DNA from: Icerya purchasi
Lineage: Eukaryota; Arthropoda; Insecta; Hemiptera; Monophlebidae
Direction: 5' to 3'
DNA: 64,000 nucleotides
Assembly: GCA_039619475.1 (NCBI GenBank)
Contig: CM077115.1
Coordinates: forward strand, 539,804,315 to 539,868,314
Position 1 is the stretch's first letter; each line of letters opens with the position of its first letter. A program made the translations under genes and the position numbers. Positions 27,401 through 42,400 of the stretch are shown here, piece after piece. The notes below the pieces were generated by a model. It saw only the letters and a list, made by a program, of their open reading frames with translations, made no database searches and was not told where the DNA came from.

Positions 27401-30400
27401 TAAGGCGTTAATCTTTGGATGCCAAGCTTATTCTTTGGGTTGCAGATGGTTTCTGAAATCCTTAGATCATATACACCACTCAGCTTTACGTATCGTTCTC
27501 GGAATGCATCGAACATTTCCCCCGCTGAGCATTTTCGCCTTAGCGGGTCTCCCTCTATTATCTTACATTTGCGAATTTTTATACTAACTGGGACCTTTTT
27601 CATCGGTCCTTAAGCCACCATTCTTCTACTGTTTTGTATTCGTACCCTCGTCCATCCTATCTTAATGATTCATTACTAAAAGTGATAACTCTCCTTACAC
27701 GTTGTGGTATTGATTTAAGCCCGCCACATTTAGTTCCCTGGGAACACAGCGTTGCATCAATCAACTTATCCCTAGTTCAATCACATTCACAAATAATGAA
27801 TGTTACCAGTTTCCTCAAAGAGCAATAACTACAATAGAAAAATACAATTTTATCCGTCTGCATACAGACGAAGACAAGGTGAACCTACAAGGCCGTCTCC
27901 TACTTTGTGCGCCTATGGAGGTTCACAATTAAATATATTAAATATTACACAAATATTTATTGAAAAAATTTTATCAAAAACTATATATGTACAAATATAT
28001 GTATGTATGTATGTGTCTGTGTGCTTGTGGGCATACTAATAATTTTCAGTTAAAAGTCTTGTAAACTAAATCTATTCTTCTATCTTTCTTTAAAGAAAAA
28101 AAATCTATAACAGTTTCATGAAAGTTAGGAATATTGTGGAACATTTGTTTTTCAATTGATAACATAGCTAAAGCATTTAACCTGTTTTCACACATTGTGC
28201 TACATAGAAATGTTTTAATTCGTTTTAGTGTCGAAAAACTCAGTAAGAATATAATTAGCACTTTTTATCCTTAAGAAAATTACAATTTTAGGTAGAAACT
28301 ACGACACTATTGAAAATATTCGAATGAATATATACGGTCCATCATTAAAAACTAAACTATGTTCCCAATGATCGACTGTGTATACATATTCAAAATGTTA
28401 TTAATATTTTTAAAAGTGATGTGGTTTCTACCAAATATTTTAATTTTAATAATATGAACCGAGAAAACTCGTTACATATTTTTATTGAAGTACATTAAAA
28501 AACAAACAAACGTTAAAAGTTTGCAAAATGTTTGTTCTTATTGTTTTTTAAGTCTATGTAATATTTATATTTTATCATTATTTTAATTTATCAATTATTA
28601 CAATTATTTTGAATTTGCTTAAAAAGAAAAACAATTAAATTTTTATGCTAAAATATCCAGCTAATATTTTGAACGGTATCAGTTTTACATAATGCATGTC
28701 TTACCAAAAATAGTATAATAAAATGACAAATTATAAGATACAGTAGAAATTAGTTATAAAAACATTCAAAAAGCTGAATAATCCGGTCGTTATATCCCAC
28801 ATCAAATAAAGCATTATAATTTTTTAATGTTCAAAATTTACTACTAATGAACAGTTTGTTACGAAAATGACACGAAATATTTTATGGCATAAATTACGCT
28901 GAATAAGCAATCATTTATTTATAATTATAACTACATATATTTCTTAGTCAAAAACACAAACACACTTTTTTTTTTTTTTGTACATAAAAGTATGATAATA
29001 AAAAAACTTGAATCAGTATAAAGCAAGAGTGAGAGAAAAGAAACTGTATCAAAACGGAAGTGGTTTGATGTTTTCTTACTTTTGAAGAAATTTGTAATTT
29101 TTCGATTTTTTATTATAATAAAATAAGTATAGTAATATTTTTTTAATATTTTTTGCAATGGTCTTACCACAAGTTTTCATCAATGTTATATTTATAATAA
29201 GCATTTTACATGTTGACACTAACAAAATAAGCAGAACAAAAAATAAGGGTATATCTGTTCTGTTTATATAAATTTCATTTCTTCATTAAAAAAGATCGAG
29301 GATGATGTTTTTGTTAAATTCATCTGCATAAATATTTCAACGCTAAATGCTAATTGGTATGCCGTTATAACCAATTTTTACTGGATTTCAATATTTGGAA
29401 ATTATAATGTTGACAAATAGAATCACGGTAATTTTAAACACATAACTGTTTTTAAATGTACAATATTGTACTAACTTGTATATGTATGCAACACAATAAC
29501 ACAATCGATATAATATAGATGCAATTATACACTTATCTTATAAAATAAAGGTAAAAATAAGCACATAAATATGCTCCAATCAAACTTTATTTCCTTCAAA
29601 ATTTAAATATAGTTATAAATAGTAAAAAAATGTAAACATATAATCGTTTTATGAAAATTTATCGATTAATTCTGTTTATAATCAAATTCACTTCGTTAAA
29701 GTACTGCCCACCTACAAAATATAATCTTGCAAGAACAACGCCTATCGTTTGGTTCAGAATTCGAGTGTGCTCCATCAAGCCGATGTAACACATGCACTAA
29801 CACAACATCATTTTTATCTTTCTGACACACTACTACATTGTACTTACATGATTTCCGATCGCACGTGCTACAAGTAGCCTTCACACTAAAAGAATTCCGG
29901 ACAAAACTTAATTACTTTTTAAAAATGTAAAATCAATTTATTTTTAACATTAATTTTACTAATAGTGATATATAAATAATAAATATAAATAAAAACATTG
30001 GATTCTACTTTTTTAAAGTTGAATCCAGGGTGTTCACGTGCGAATGTGAACACATGAACGAGCCGCCACTGCTCAAAACGCTCCTGTGATTACGGACTCG
30101 TTATTTGCAATCAAGTCCCTCCTCACTTCATCCAATACAAGTGTTCTATGTGTAAAGATAAATTACAGCTCGCATAATTAGGCTATAAGATAGTGTTCTT
30201 GTGAGTTTCCGCACATGCTGGGGTGCCGGGGAATGAGCGCGCAGATTTGGCTGTTAGAGCAACGCTATCCACCTCCACAAACGTAAGTGTTGACCTTTCG
30301 TGCACTGTATCCAAATCCCTGCATATATATTAAGTGAGAACATCTTTGGCTGTCACAGACAGCATGGCTAAAAGCTATCAAACCAAATACAAAGCGTGGC

Positions 30401-33400
30401 CTCTGTTCGAAATGACACACACAGGGAATTTTCAATTCTGGGCAAGCTGAGAATCAGACATATTTCTGTGTCACACGATTACCTTTTTGAACGTGTCTCT
30501 CCTCCTGTGACATGTCCTTTTTGCTTGCAGTCTGTTCCACCAAAAGTCAGTCATATACTTAGACACTGCTTACACATGAACGTAGCTGCATGCCGTGATA
30601 GCCTCACAGTTACAGACGGCACATGAACTGTAATACAAAAAAAAAAAAAAAAAAATTGTTGAGTAAACTTGCCAAGCTTTAAAAACCAGAAATAATTATG
30701 ACCACAGGGAAAAATAACGAATATATATCATAATCCTTTATTAAATGCAAATGTTTGTTTGAATTCCCTCCGCCAGAAAAAAAAAAAAAATTATTTCAAC
30801 AATTTTATATTTGTAAAATTAACTCTACATATTCTAGAACACTTTATTAAACTGTTGTTGTTTGAAGAGTATTTCATTGACATTGAGTAATTTTTCGTTA
30901 CTAGATGACAAATATTTTTTTAAATTACATATGTACAAATTTTCAGAAAAAGACGTCATTATATATCGTGTTGGACACTTAAAAATACGTCAAGTATTTA
31001 TAAGGAATTATGTAAGCACGTTTATGTTGAAAAAATATATATTTAGGAGTCGCTTTAAAAAATCATTGAGCATAATAGAAATGAGTAGAAAATTGGCAGT
31101 GCGCCGATGCAGATAAAGAAATGTACGCAATCAATGCTTATCCCATCATTGTAAAATATTTCATTGTTATTAAGTAAAGAACTGTTTCGAGAATATTTCT
31201 TTGGGGGGTTCATTGATGTGGACCTTAGACTAAGAACTAGGGTAAGAAAGGAAAGTATAATTAGATATTTACGCGATCAAAGATCATAGATCAAAAGGAT
31301 ACAAGAAGCGGTACAGAGAAGGGAAGAAGAGGATGAAGGACACGCTCTAAGGAGTAGCGGCATCTATTAGTAAAAGTGACGAGTAGAAAAAGGTAATCGT
31401 TCAGCAGCGATGAAAGAGCATTCAAAAAAACACATGATCAGCATGACATGTAAAAAGAGAAGTAGAAGGATGTGGAGGACAAAATGGAGAAAATATAACT
31501 GAGAAACGGAAAAACGATGAAGAAAGCAAACGGTGTCCAAAGTGTAGACGACAGACTGCAGAGAGAATTGTACGCTGCAAAGAATTGAGAAACCAAAGAT
31601 GAAGCGGCAAACCAGCTGAACAGGCAGGTAGGAGTCAGGATTTGAAAAAGAAAAAGAATAGCAATTACACCATAATTTAGAATGAGCAGCTGCAGAGAAC
31701 AATGTGATGTGGGATTCAAAAACACTAGGAAATTTCCCGAAGCTAAACGAGCTAGCATATCTGCTAAGTCATTCGATCGAAGAGTGTCTCGGGATCTATA
31801 AAAGATCAATTTGCATAGAATTATGAAGAAAAAGTTTATGAATTAGAAAACGTATGGGAAGAAAAACGTAATCAGTAGAGCGAGAGAAAAGAGCGGATGA
31901 GATGGCCCATAAGACACTTTTGGAATTTGATATAATAAGGACCGTCTGAGAGACCAGAGAGAAAGAGATAACAAGAATAGCCCTTAAAACAGTAGTAGTC
32001 TTGGCGTAGAAAACTAAGCAGTAGGAAGGGAGATTAAAGGATTCAGAATAATCTAGCAAAGAACGGAAAAAAGTCGAACTAATTCCATAGGATCCTTAGA
32101 ACTGCCAACGAAAATCGGAAAGCGTTTTGAAAAAATAGAGCTTCAGGTATTCAAGAATTCCAATTTAATAACATGTCGAAGGGATAGTTGTAAAAAAAAA
32201 ATTTAAGTGTAAAAGAACAAAGAAAAGCTGAAGTTATTTTCCTATATGCTACTCTTTTAGCCCCCCCCCCCCCCCCCCGATAAATCTCGGGTGCGACAAT
32301 ATATATATATATATATACTGTACCAAACCAAATGAATAAATTTTTAAATTTAAATTATATACATAAAAAAGCGGAAAAAATAATAGTAATAATATGAATA
32401 ACAATAATGATAATTAATCATCTAATTCAAAAAAGGAAAATAAAGAAATTTTAATGGTCTGAAAAAATATATGTATATATTTTAAGTTAGGTAAACGATA
32501 AATGTGTCGACACCGAAGATGTGGAATAGTAGCAACGTAATTGGGTTGCATAAGAAAAATTCCGAACAATCTAGCGAACTCGTCAAAACGTAAACCGTTG
32601 TATGTATGCCTGTGTTAGTAATAAAAGCGAGTGTGGATGATATCACGGTCAGTGGCGAGGCTTACAATTAAATATTTGTCTAGTAAAGAGTATCCGACAT
32701 CTCAGCAGCTGAGCTTATGATAGGAAATTTCGCATTAAGAGCGATGCCTAGACAATTTCTCGGCCAAGTAAATTATTGCAAAAATAAATACATGCGTCTT
32801 TCGAAGCGCGAAATTCTTTTTTATAATTTATCGTATTTTGGTCTCGTTCGCAAGCTCTATACGTAAGAAAATTTCGGTTACTAGTCGCTTTAAATAATCA
32901 CTTGTCAAGTTTTATTAGATGCACTAAAATATATTATTTTTTTATTATTTAATTTAATTTCGTTTCGTCCATCCAGATTCCCAGTCCAATCCTCATGATT
33001 GGCGTTCGCGTGACAGGCACACTGAGCGAGGGACATTGTGGGCCGCTCTGCGATGGCTAAGAAAGGCTTCTCCTTCATCTTTTGTTTTTTTTTTGTTTTC
33101 TTTATTTTTTTAAATTTTGAAAAACGTGTTTTCAATAGCGCTTGAATCAATTTAGATATAAAGAGAGCGGATACATAACAATACATATATATGTATGTAT
33201 AAAATTTTGTTAGGACTAATAAAAAAACCTAACTGTAAATTTTTATATTAAGATATTTTTTTTTTTTTTTTTTAAAAAAAAGAGTTCTTTACAAATTAAT
33301 AGAACAAAAAAACAACCCTTAAAAAATTAATATATCATTATGTAAAAACAAAAAAAAACAAACAACACATGCATTTCATTATTTCAGAATTTTTTTAAGA

Positions 33401-36400
33401 CGCGTCATGTAACTCGACCCAAATTATTCAGAAGTATCGAAACTCGATTTTTTTACGAACCAAACAGTTGGCGTACGAGTATCTACAGATTTTTGAAGTA
33501 TATTTAATTTATTTGAAAACTCAATTGAAACACAATCACCCCTACTAGAAACTTTCTTTCTTTTCTTTTTTTTTTTCCCAATAAAGCCTCCGATTTTATT
33601 TTATTTTTTATTAACTATTATTCCGCATGCTCTATATGTCATCGAAATTTATTGACGGCTTGACAGCGTTATTTACAATTCCTAGCCGATTTTTTCGCAA
33701 ACTGTTTTCAATGCCTCTGTATTACTAAAACGATTTTCTGTTCCATTTTCATATTTTGTGCACCGTAAATAAATACGTGAGTAATATCTGCTGCCCGAGT
33801 ACAGATGCCACATATTTCGATATTTGGAAAAACTCGATCTACTCATGATGTGTAATTCTCAGGACCCGAAATTACCTTTATGATGAACTAATTAAAATAA
33901 TTATTTAATTTTTTCGTATACTAAATTGTAGATTAACTTATAAATATGTCTTTCGGATTTACCGCATATTCTTGCGAGTGAATTTAATCCGTTCAACGTT
34001 TTAATCTTCCCAAAATGTACATTCGATTTACATTAGATTTTATTTTCATTTTTAAATCTTTTTTTCATTCACAAAAAGTGGCTCAAAGAAGGATTAATTT
34101 AAACATTCCGCCGTTATTTTATACTAGGAATTCATTTTTAATTTAAATAAGATAAATACACACACACTAGTAATAAACTCATTCTACAAAAATACACGCC
34201 CTCTGCTAATATTTTGTATCATCATCATATTCTTCTCTCTTTAAGTTCTAATAATTAACATGATTACACATTTCGGTATACATTTTTTATAATAAATAGA
34301 CTAAATAACCGTCGCAAAAAATGATATTTTTTTAAATACAAAAAATACCAACAATATCGCGAATATGTATTTCTCGTTATGAAACATCTTGATGTCATTT
34401 TTGAATTTAATATATTTCCGGTTATTGTTATTTGGCCTAGGTAGTTAGGTTTTATTGAAATGGATTCCTTTCCACTGTAGTATTGTAGGAAAAGAGACGG
34501 CCGACGAAAGGACGCGTAGAGCAAACAGAATAAGTAATTTATAATTTGAACTGGAGAGATTTTGTTACTATGGTTAGAAACAAAATGTATACGGAGAATG
34601 GAGCAGTGAATTTCTTATTCATAGCAATTCTAAAGGGAACAATACTTTAAGATAGTAAATTCAGTGTTTAAAATTGAGTGGTTTAGAGGAACGCACCTCG
34701 ATAGGGAGTATATAAGGACAACTGCCGACTGGTCACTACCGAATCCCGGAACATTTGGTTAAAATAAATATTGTAACAGATAGCATTTGCCCTAAATGTA
34801 AAATAAAAGATTCTATAGATGGAGCATTTGATCAAATAAAAATTAATGAAATCTTAAAAATAATGAAAAGAAAAAATACATATCTGGTACAATACAAACT
34901 ATAATTCGTAACTACTTAACAGATAGAAGAATTGGGTTATTTAATCAAGAAAACAAAATCCTATATAAGAAGAGTGTCAACTCAGGAGTACCACAAGGTT
35001 CGGTTCTAGGGCCAGTACTCTTCAACATAGCAATGAGCGAAGTTCATAATTTGCATTTCAGTCAACACTGCAATAAGCTACGCAGACGATATAATGTTAG
35101 TTGCAGGAATTAATAAAAAGGACGAAGTTTACAATATAAATGAAACAATAAAAAAATTGAGTAAAAACATTCAAAACTTAGGCTTACAATTCAACATAAA
35201 TAAAACCCAAGCACTACTAATAAGTAGAAAACAAGACAGGGAAGAAATGATACATTGCATTGAACAGCACTTGTGCATAAAGATAAAGATAAAATAAAAA
35301 TAGTAAAAGAAATAAAATACTTGGAAATAATCATAGACACAAATTTAAATTTTGGAAAACACATCGAATTCATAATAGATAAGATTAAAAAAATTTATTT
35401 CAAATTAAGATCACTATATTCAAATATGTTCGGTTTCAAATATAAAGATGGAATAGTACTCTACAAAGCCATTTTTGGATCAATAACAGAATACTGCTCT
35501 ACAGTATATTTTCCAGTTTTACGAGAAAAAGACAAGAATAAGCTGTTAAAATTACAAAGGAAAATATTAATAGGAACAATCTCTGGTTATCGCACAATAT
35601 CATGTACTACAGTCAACATCATAGCAGGAATAATAATACCTATAGACTTAAAGTTAGAAACCGTAAACCAAATCAAAACATTGATACAAGAAGAACTAAT
35701 ATTTTAGACAAAAAAAAGTTGCGAAAACAGATCAATAAAATTAATTCAAGTAGTTGCGACACTCTGGCAACACTCAGGTGTGATAAATCAAAAACTGGAA
35801 AAGTAACAACGCGGGAAATAGTAGTTTCAAACTTAGAAGAAAGACTACAAATGAAACATTTTTATACCGATTATACATATATAACTTCACTCAATTTTTA
35901 ACCGGACATGGAAATATAATGGGGTGTCTATATGAAACGATTTAAAATTGCTGAAACAGACATCTGTATAGACTGTAAAGAGGAAACAGACGATTGCTTT
36001 CATTCGATTTTCGAATGCAATAAGTTTAAAAACGAAAGAGAGAAACGGAAAATAATAAAAAAACCAATAACCGAAATACATAAAAAAAACTTTTTTAATT
36101 TGATCAGCTTTGTCAACCATGTAATGAATAACAAAACAAAACACATCAACAACAAATAATAACAGTAACAATCAGAAACTCTGGCTGAAAAACCGCAAGG
36201 TACAGCGGAGTAAATAAATAAATAATAATAATAATAAAAAAAAAAAAAAAAAAAAAGATTGGTCTGGCAGTGCGAATTCGACGAAATCAGCAGATCTAAT
36301 TTTGAAAAGATAGTATTAAAGCAATGGAATTCTCTACCAGTAATAGTAAGTCAAAAATTGTTCCGAGTCCCTGTTCCTATGCAAGTAGTCGATTGTACAA

Positions 36401-39400
36401 ATATATCAAGGACGATCAAATTCAAATATAGTTTATAATCGACAGTAACTTCAAATATTCAGATTAAACTGGCCAACGGACGAGATCCCCCCCCCCCCCA
36501 AAAAAAAAATTATACTTCTTTCTGTTTTGTATTGTTTACAGTAATTGTGACTTGAAATTCATAATTTGATACCTTTTCATGCGCCAAAGTTTAGGTATCT
36601 TGAAAATTATTGTAATGCATTATTTACATTAACGATATCTTTTCTATATCTATGTGTAAATATTAAATATAAAATCATCGGCGCAACTCACATGAAATTA
36701 TCATCGTATAATTGCGCTTTACTATGCATAATATTCTGCCTATAACATGTTATATCGCTCCGAGGATTGATCTTTAGGGTATTTCTTGTGATAATTTCTG
36801 CTTAATTTCACAATATTCATGTTTCATAATTATTATATCTCTTAAAATAAAACAAGAAAAAAAAAAAATCATTATTATAATTCTACCTTAAATTTTTGAA
36901 TTCCTTAAGATAAAAATTATTGTACAAACTGTAATTTATTTAATTTTATGCAGCAATGAAAACAAAAAAAAAAATAAATAAAAATGTCTAAGATATTATT
37001 TCGCGGTGTTCTTTCGTTTTAGATTACTTCTTAAGCTAACCATGATGGATAATAACTAAAAATATAAAGTAATATATTTCGAAACATATTAAAGACCAAG
37101 AAGAATACTATTTGAAGACGATGTTTTAGGAGACCTTATCTATGGAATATCGTTTTTTCCAGAATGTATAGTTTAGTATTTCCGGAAAGTGTAGAAGTAA
37201 TAACCTATGTTGATGATATTGCGGTGGTATTTGCGGAAAAAACGCAAACACAACTTGCAGATAAAATTGCAAGAGTTCATAATGCAATAGAAACATTTCT
37301 AGCAGAATTCGGACTGTCAATTAGCATCTCAAAATCAAATTATATGATCATGAATAACAAAGTGAATAACAGTCCCTTAAATATAGATCAATATGGTTTA
37401 GATATTAAACATGCTACTCAACTTAAATATCTAGGGATAATTATTGATAGTAATTTAAAATTTCATAATAATTTTCCTTTAAAAAAAATAAAATAAATAA
37501 ATTTTTAATTATATTTAACAAATCATACAACAATCAAAAGGCTGTAAATTACAAAAAGGGAATAATATTGTACAAGTCAGTAATACTAAGAGCAACATAT
37601 TGTATGGCAGTGTCATACCGATATATTAAAAATACAACGTTTTAAGAAAATGTTACATAGCTATCAAAGACTTATCATTATAAAACTAATCAAATCGTAT
37701 AGAACGATAAGCTATCAAACAGCTGTAGTTATTGCAGGACTTAAACCGATAGATATGGAAATTGAAAAACATATCACTTTATTTAGTATTAAACATAACA
37801 TTAAGCTGAATAAGGAATTTAGTAATGTAAAATATATATTCATAAAAACCTGTTTACCTATCGAAATCACTTAATGTTAAAAAATTAAAAATTATTTTGG
37901 AAAATTATTATATAGATAAATTTCAGCAAATTTGAAATAATTACAACGGTATTGCATATCAGTTTTTTCCGGATATTATAGAAAGATTAAATAATAAAGT
38001 TTTCATCCCAAATATTTTTAATGTGCAGTTTATAACTGGGCATGGAATATTTAAAGTGTACTTGTACAAGTGTGGAATTGCAGGTTCGGAAAATGGGTGT
38101 TAGATGCAATTTTCAGGACAGCGTGTATCATACCTTACAAGGCTGCAATAGCAGTAATATAATTACCGAGGGTACTACGCAACAACTGGTAACGGATAAT
38201 TTCAAACAGTTCAATCACTTTACAATACAAGAGGTGAAAAATTGTAAAAATAATATTCATTTATATTAAGGCACTATTTACTATTAAGAATTACATTTTG
38301 TAAAACAGAATTAATGTGACCTAATAAATTTAATAGGATGGGGCACATTAATTCTGTTGCCATATAACTATATGTAATGAAACTTACAAAATACATTTGC
38401 CTCATCGGTAGTATTCCAAATGAGGACAAAAAAAAAAAAAAAAAAAAAAAAAAGACAATAATGAAGATACTGAAAATAATGCAAAGTTAACAAAGAGGGT
38501 GATGCGACAAAATTTTGAAAGGCAAATTCTGAGATAGAAGATGACGAATATACAGATGATGTTAGTGAAAAAAAAATTAAAATTATTTTGTTCAAAAGAA
38601 TAAAATGGAAGAAAAATTTATCTTTATAAAGAGAACGTGTTCCAAGAGTCATAATAGGTTTGGTTAACATGACCCGAACTTGACTAAGATATTAAAATTG
38701 CTTGTTTATTGATTATAGTTTAAACAATGTCCTACAATATACGAAAATCGGTATATTGGGAACATTAAAACATCTTTTCAACGAGACACGAAAACAAATC
38801 TAACTGATATTATTAAACTGTGAGCTTTTGTAAATCTCTTGATGTTCGGCGAACGAATAGTTAACTTTAGAAGATTTTCGAAGTCCTGACAGAAGTAGAA
38901 TTGAAAAATTTTATCTCTTATTTTACGCTACATGAACACAGGAAACAAATAGATAAAATTGCAGCTGTATTTCGCGGTTTTTTTTTCTTTTTTGCTTTTT
39001 AAAAATAAGTTGTGGGCCCCACAAGGCATAGCCCGTTTATGGGTGCTCAATACGCTTATCACCGTTTAGTCCAAAAAATATATTATAATATTTCAAGTAT
39101 AATTAGTTTTTATAATTATAAAAAATTTTGAAAAAGTCGTAGAAAATTATCAAAGGTTTTATTATTGCGTAGGCGAAAACTTTATAATCAACAAAAACAT
39201 ATAGGGCTACTTCGAGGAAATGTAATTCTACTTCTTAGAAATATATGCGAGATTGCAGTCGAAAAGAAATGACCGCTTAAGCAACAATCTGGCCATGCGG
39301 TTCTCAGACTTTGTGTTAATTTATTTACAGATCAGGTCGAAAAAAATTTGCCCGCGACTGGGTTACCAATATTGAATTTGTTGATAAGTTGGAACGCAAA

Positions 39401-42400
39401 AATCTAAGCTATATTGCAGAAATTCAAGAAAAAAGAAGAAAAAAAAAGTGTAATGCCACCCGAGTTTATTATATAAGCACTGGAAGAGTTGTCAACAGTA
39501 GCCTTTTTGGATAGACTCTCATGTTTGTTTTTCTTTTTTGTTTTTTTATTTTATTATTATTATTTTATTTTACATATAAAAATTTAATGTGGTCAGCGGT
39601 GGAAACTATCCAATTAAGTTTTGGATTCCTCCACTCCACATTGTAATCTTATCTTAAAATACTATTATATTAATATAAATTAATACTGGACTTCCCGTAT
39701 TCCAATTCCTTTTTGACCACCAATTTATTGAAAATATTCATTTTTTCCCGCACCAATTCGCCACAGTCTTCCGCTATCTCTATATTTAGGATGTTGCATC
39801 CACTCAGGATATGTGTTGTACACTGTCCTGCTCGTTGCATCTAATACATTTTTCAGTTCCCCCGCTATATTAAATCTTTTGAGATGGATTTTTTGAAATT
39901 TCCATGTTCTGATATAAACTGTACATTGTAAAAGTTTGAAGTATAATCCGTCTTTAATGGTTGGAAAAAAACTTTTCGTCATTCCGTTATGATTTATCCA
40001 CACCGTTTCAAACTTTTCTATACATTGTTCTTTGATAAGACTTTCATGTTGGTATCTTACATGCTACGAAAAAGAAAATAAATTATGTTGGTGTTTAGTT
40101 TACACTATGAAAAATCAATAAATCCTGATAAACCTATCAATTATATTTTACAATAGCACTAAACGAAGGTAAAACATCTCCATTCTCTCTTAACCATATT
40201 CTTTGAACCATCACCGTGATTATTTCTAACCTCTAAGATCCGATTACTAGATATGGCAGAAATTCCTAAATCACTTGATAAAAATATAGTCTTCGTAAAA
40301 TTACAACTAATCCTCCAAGAATATTCTAACCTCATTCAGTGCTATACTAAGGGTCTAAAACTTAAAATAAAGCGACTGGTGCATATTCTATTAACATATA
40401 AAAGGCAACCGTCTATCCGTTTCATCTGCAGAACTTGGAGTCATTTTCTTCAATCTGCAATATTCCCTACTTCAACTTCCACAACAAAACCTAACTATCT
40501 TATCCCCGTTTATTTTGCAACTCCTACAAGATCCATTATCGTGAAACCCAATTGCCCAGCGTATTAACGTTATCTTAAACACACTGTATTTGAACTTTAT
40601 TTCAAAAAAAAAAGTTTATCTGGATCCCAAGTTATACAGGAATCCTTGGTGGTCATAATATTGCGGATCGGGCTACTAAAGCTGCTACACGTAACAGTGA
40701 AATTTCTGTCTATATCGGTCTTTTACTACTGAAGACCTCAAGCAACACTACAAACTAGTACTTTTCCTTTGGAAGCGCCATTGTCATAACATTAGAAACA
40801 ACAAGCTTCGTGAATTAAAAGAAAATCCAATATCTTGGAACTTTTCAAATCGGAAGTCCCGTCAAGAAGAGATAGTAGTAACTCGTTTGCGTACTGGACA
40901 CACCCGACTTACTCACACCTATCTTTAATCCAATCTCTTTCCCACGGACTGTCCTCATTGTGGTGTAAAGAGTTTAACAGCTGACCACAATTTTTATACA
41001 CTCAAACACATTCTCTCTTCAATTCACCCTCAAAATTTCATCAAACCACCTTTTAGCTTTCATGGATTTTTCCAACTTCACAAATAAAATATTAACTTTC
41101 TCTAAATAAGCAAAAATTTTTCCATCCCATTTAATTCCATTCTCTTTGTATCTAAACCGTGAAGCCCTTATAAAATTCATTAAACAAGTAATCTAGATAA
41201 TATTCTGTTAAAAAACATTATTTAAGTGTTTTTCAACGACTCTACAAATGCACTGTTATGAAATGAAGTAAACAGTTTATAGGCTTTTACCGAGTTTAAA
41301 CATTTATTACCGCGGGTAGCTCAATAAATTTATTTCTTTGTTCCAAATATAAATATATATAAATATTTCTTTCTCCCCCTCTCTCTCTCTCTCTATACAT
41401 ATATACTTATATATATATACATATATTTAAATACATATATATATATATTCGTAATATTTTGTAATTAAATTACATGTTTAATTTGGTCTTCTGGAACGTA
41501 ATCTTAAAAGATTTTCTGCAAAAATAATTTTGTTTTAAAAAATTTTTTCCTACTATTTATTTTTGATTTTACGATTAATTTTGTATATTTTCTCGAGAAT
41601 AACTTTGAGTCAATTTATAGACAGTAATGGAATCTAATTCTTTTCCCCGCCAACTGTAATTTTTCTTGGAATTGATTAATCATTTAGTTTAGAATTCCCT
41701 CAATTATAACTTTCATCAGCCATCATTTTGAACAAAGCTTTTATTATGTTTACAACTTCATGTTGCAGTATAAGTTATTTTGAAATCCACAAAATTCTCT
41801 GTATCTTTTCTTTCTTGTCTACATAATGAGTAGAAATTATTAACATTGCCACCTATCGGATGTACCATTGTGTTCCACCTCATTCTTACAAAGTTACGCT
41901 CCATTAAAGGAAAAGATTCAACTTTTCGTGTTAGAACGCGATTTTTTTTCTATTTTTTCTTCTAATTATCACATTATTTGTAATTATATACGAGTATACA
42001 GCGGGTAACTAAACCGCTTGATACAAATTAATCGATATTTTGCTTCCCTCGAACCATTCAGCCTAGATAGTCGGATATCAAAAAAATTCCGTTATTATTT
42101 TAGTTATTTCTAAATGCGTATGTTACGTAAGTACGTACATATACTTGTATTCTTTATTTAAATTCGTTTTAATAAAACCATAACCGTAATTATACTTTTC
42201 CCATATTAACTGTGATTAAATTTTCCGTGATAATTAAATATCGTAAACTTGTACATCATGTTCGTTAATTAATTAATGAGATTGAATAATAACTAATTAT
42301 AAAAAATAACTAAACATCTAAATTGGATATAAATCGATGTGTTAAAAATTTTTCCTGCCTTCCCGATACTATGATTATTCTTATCTCAGCCGCTCTTTCA

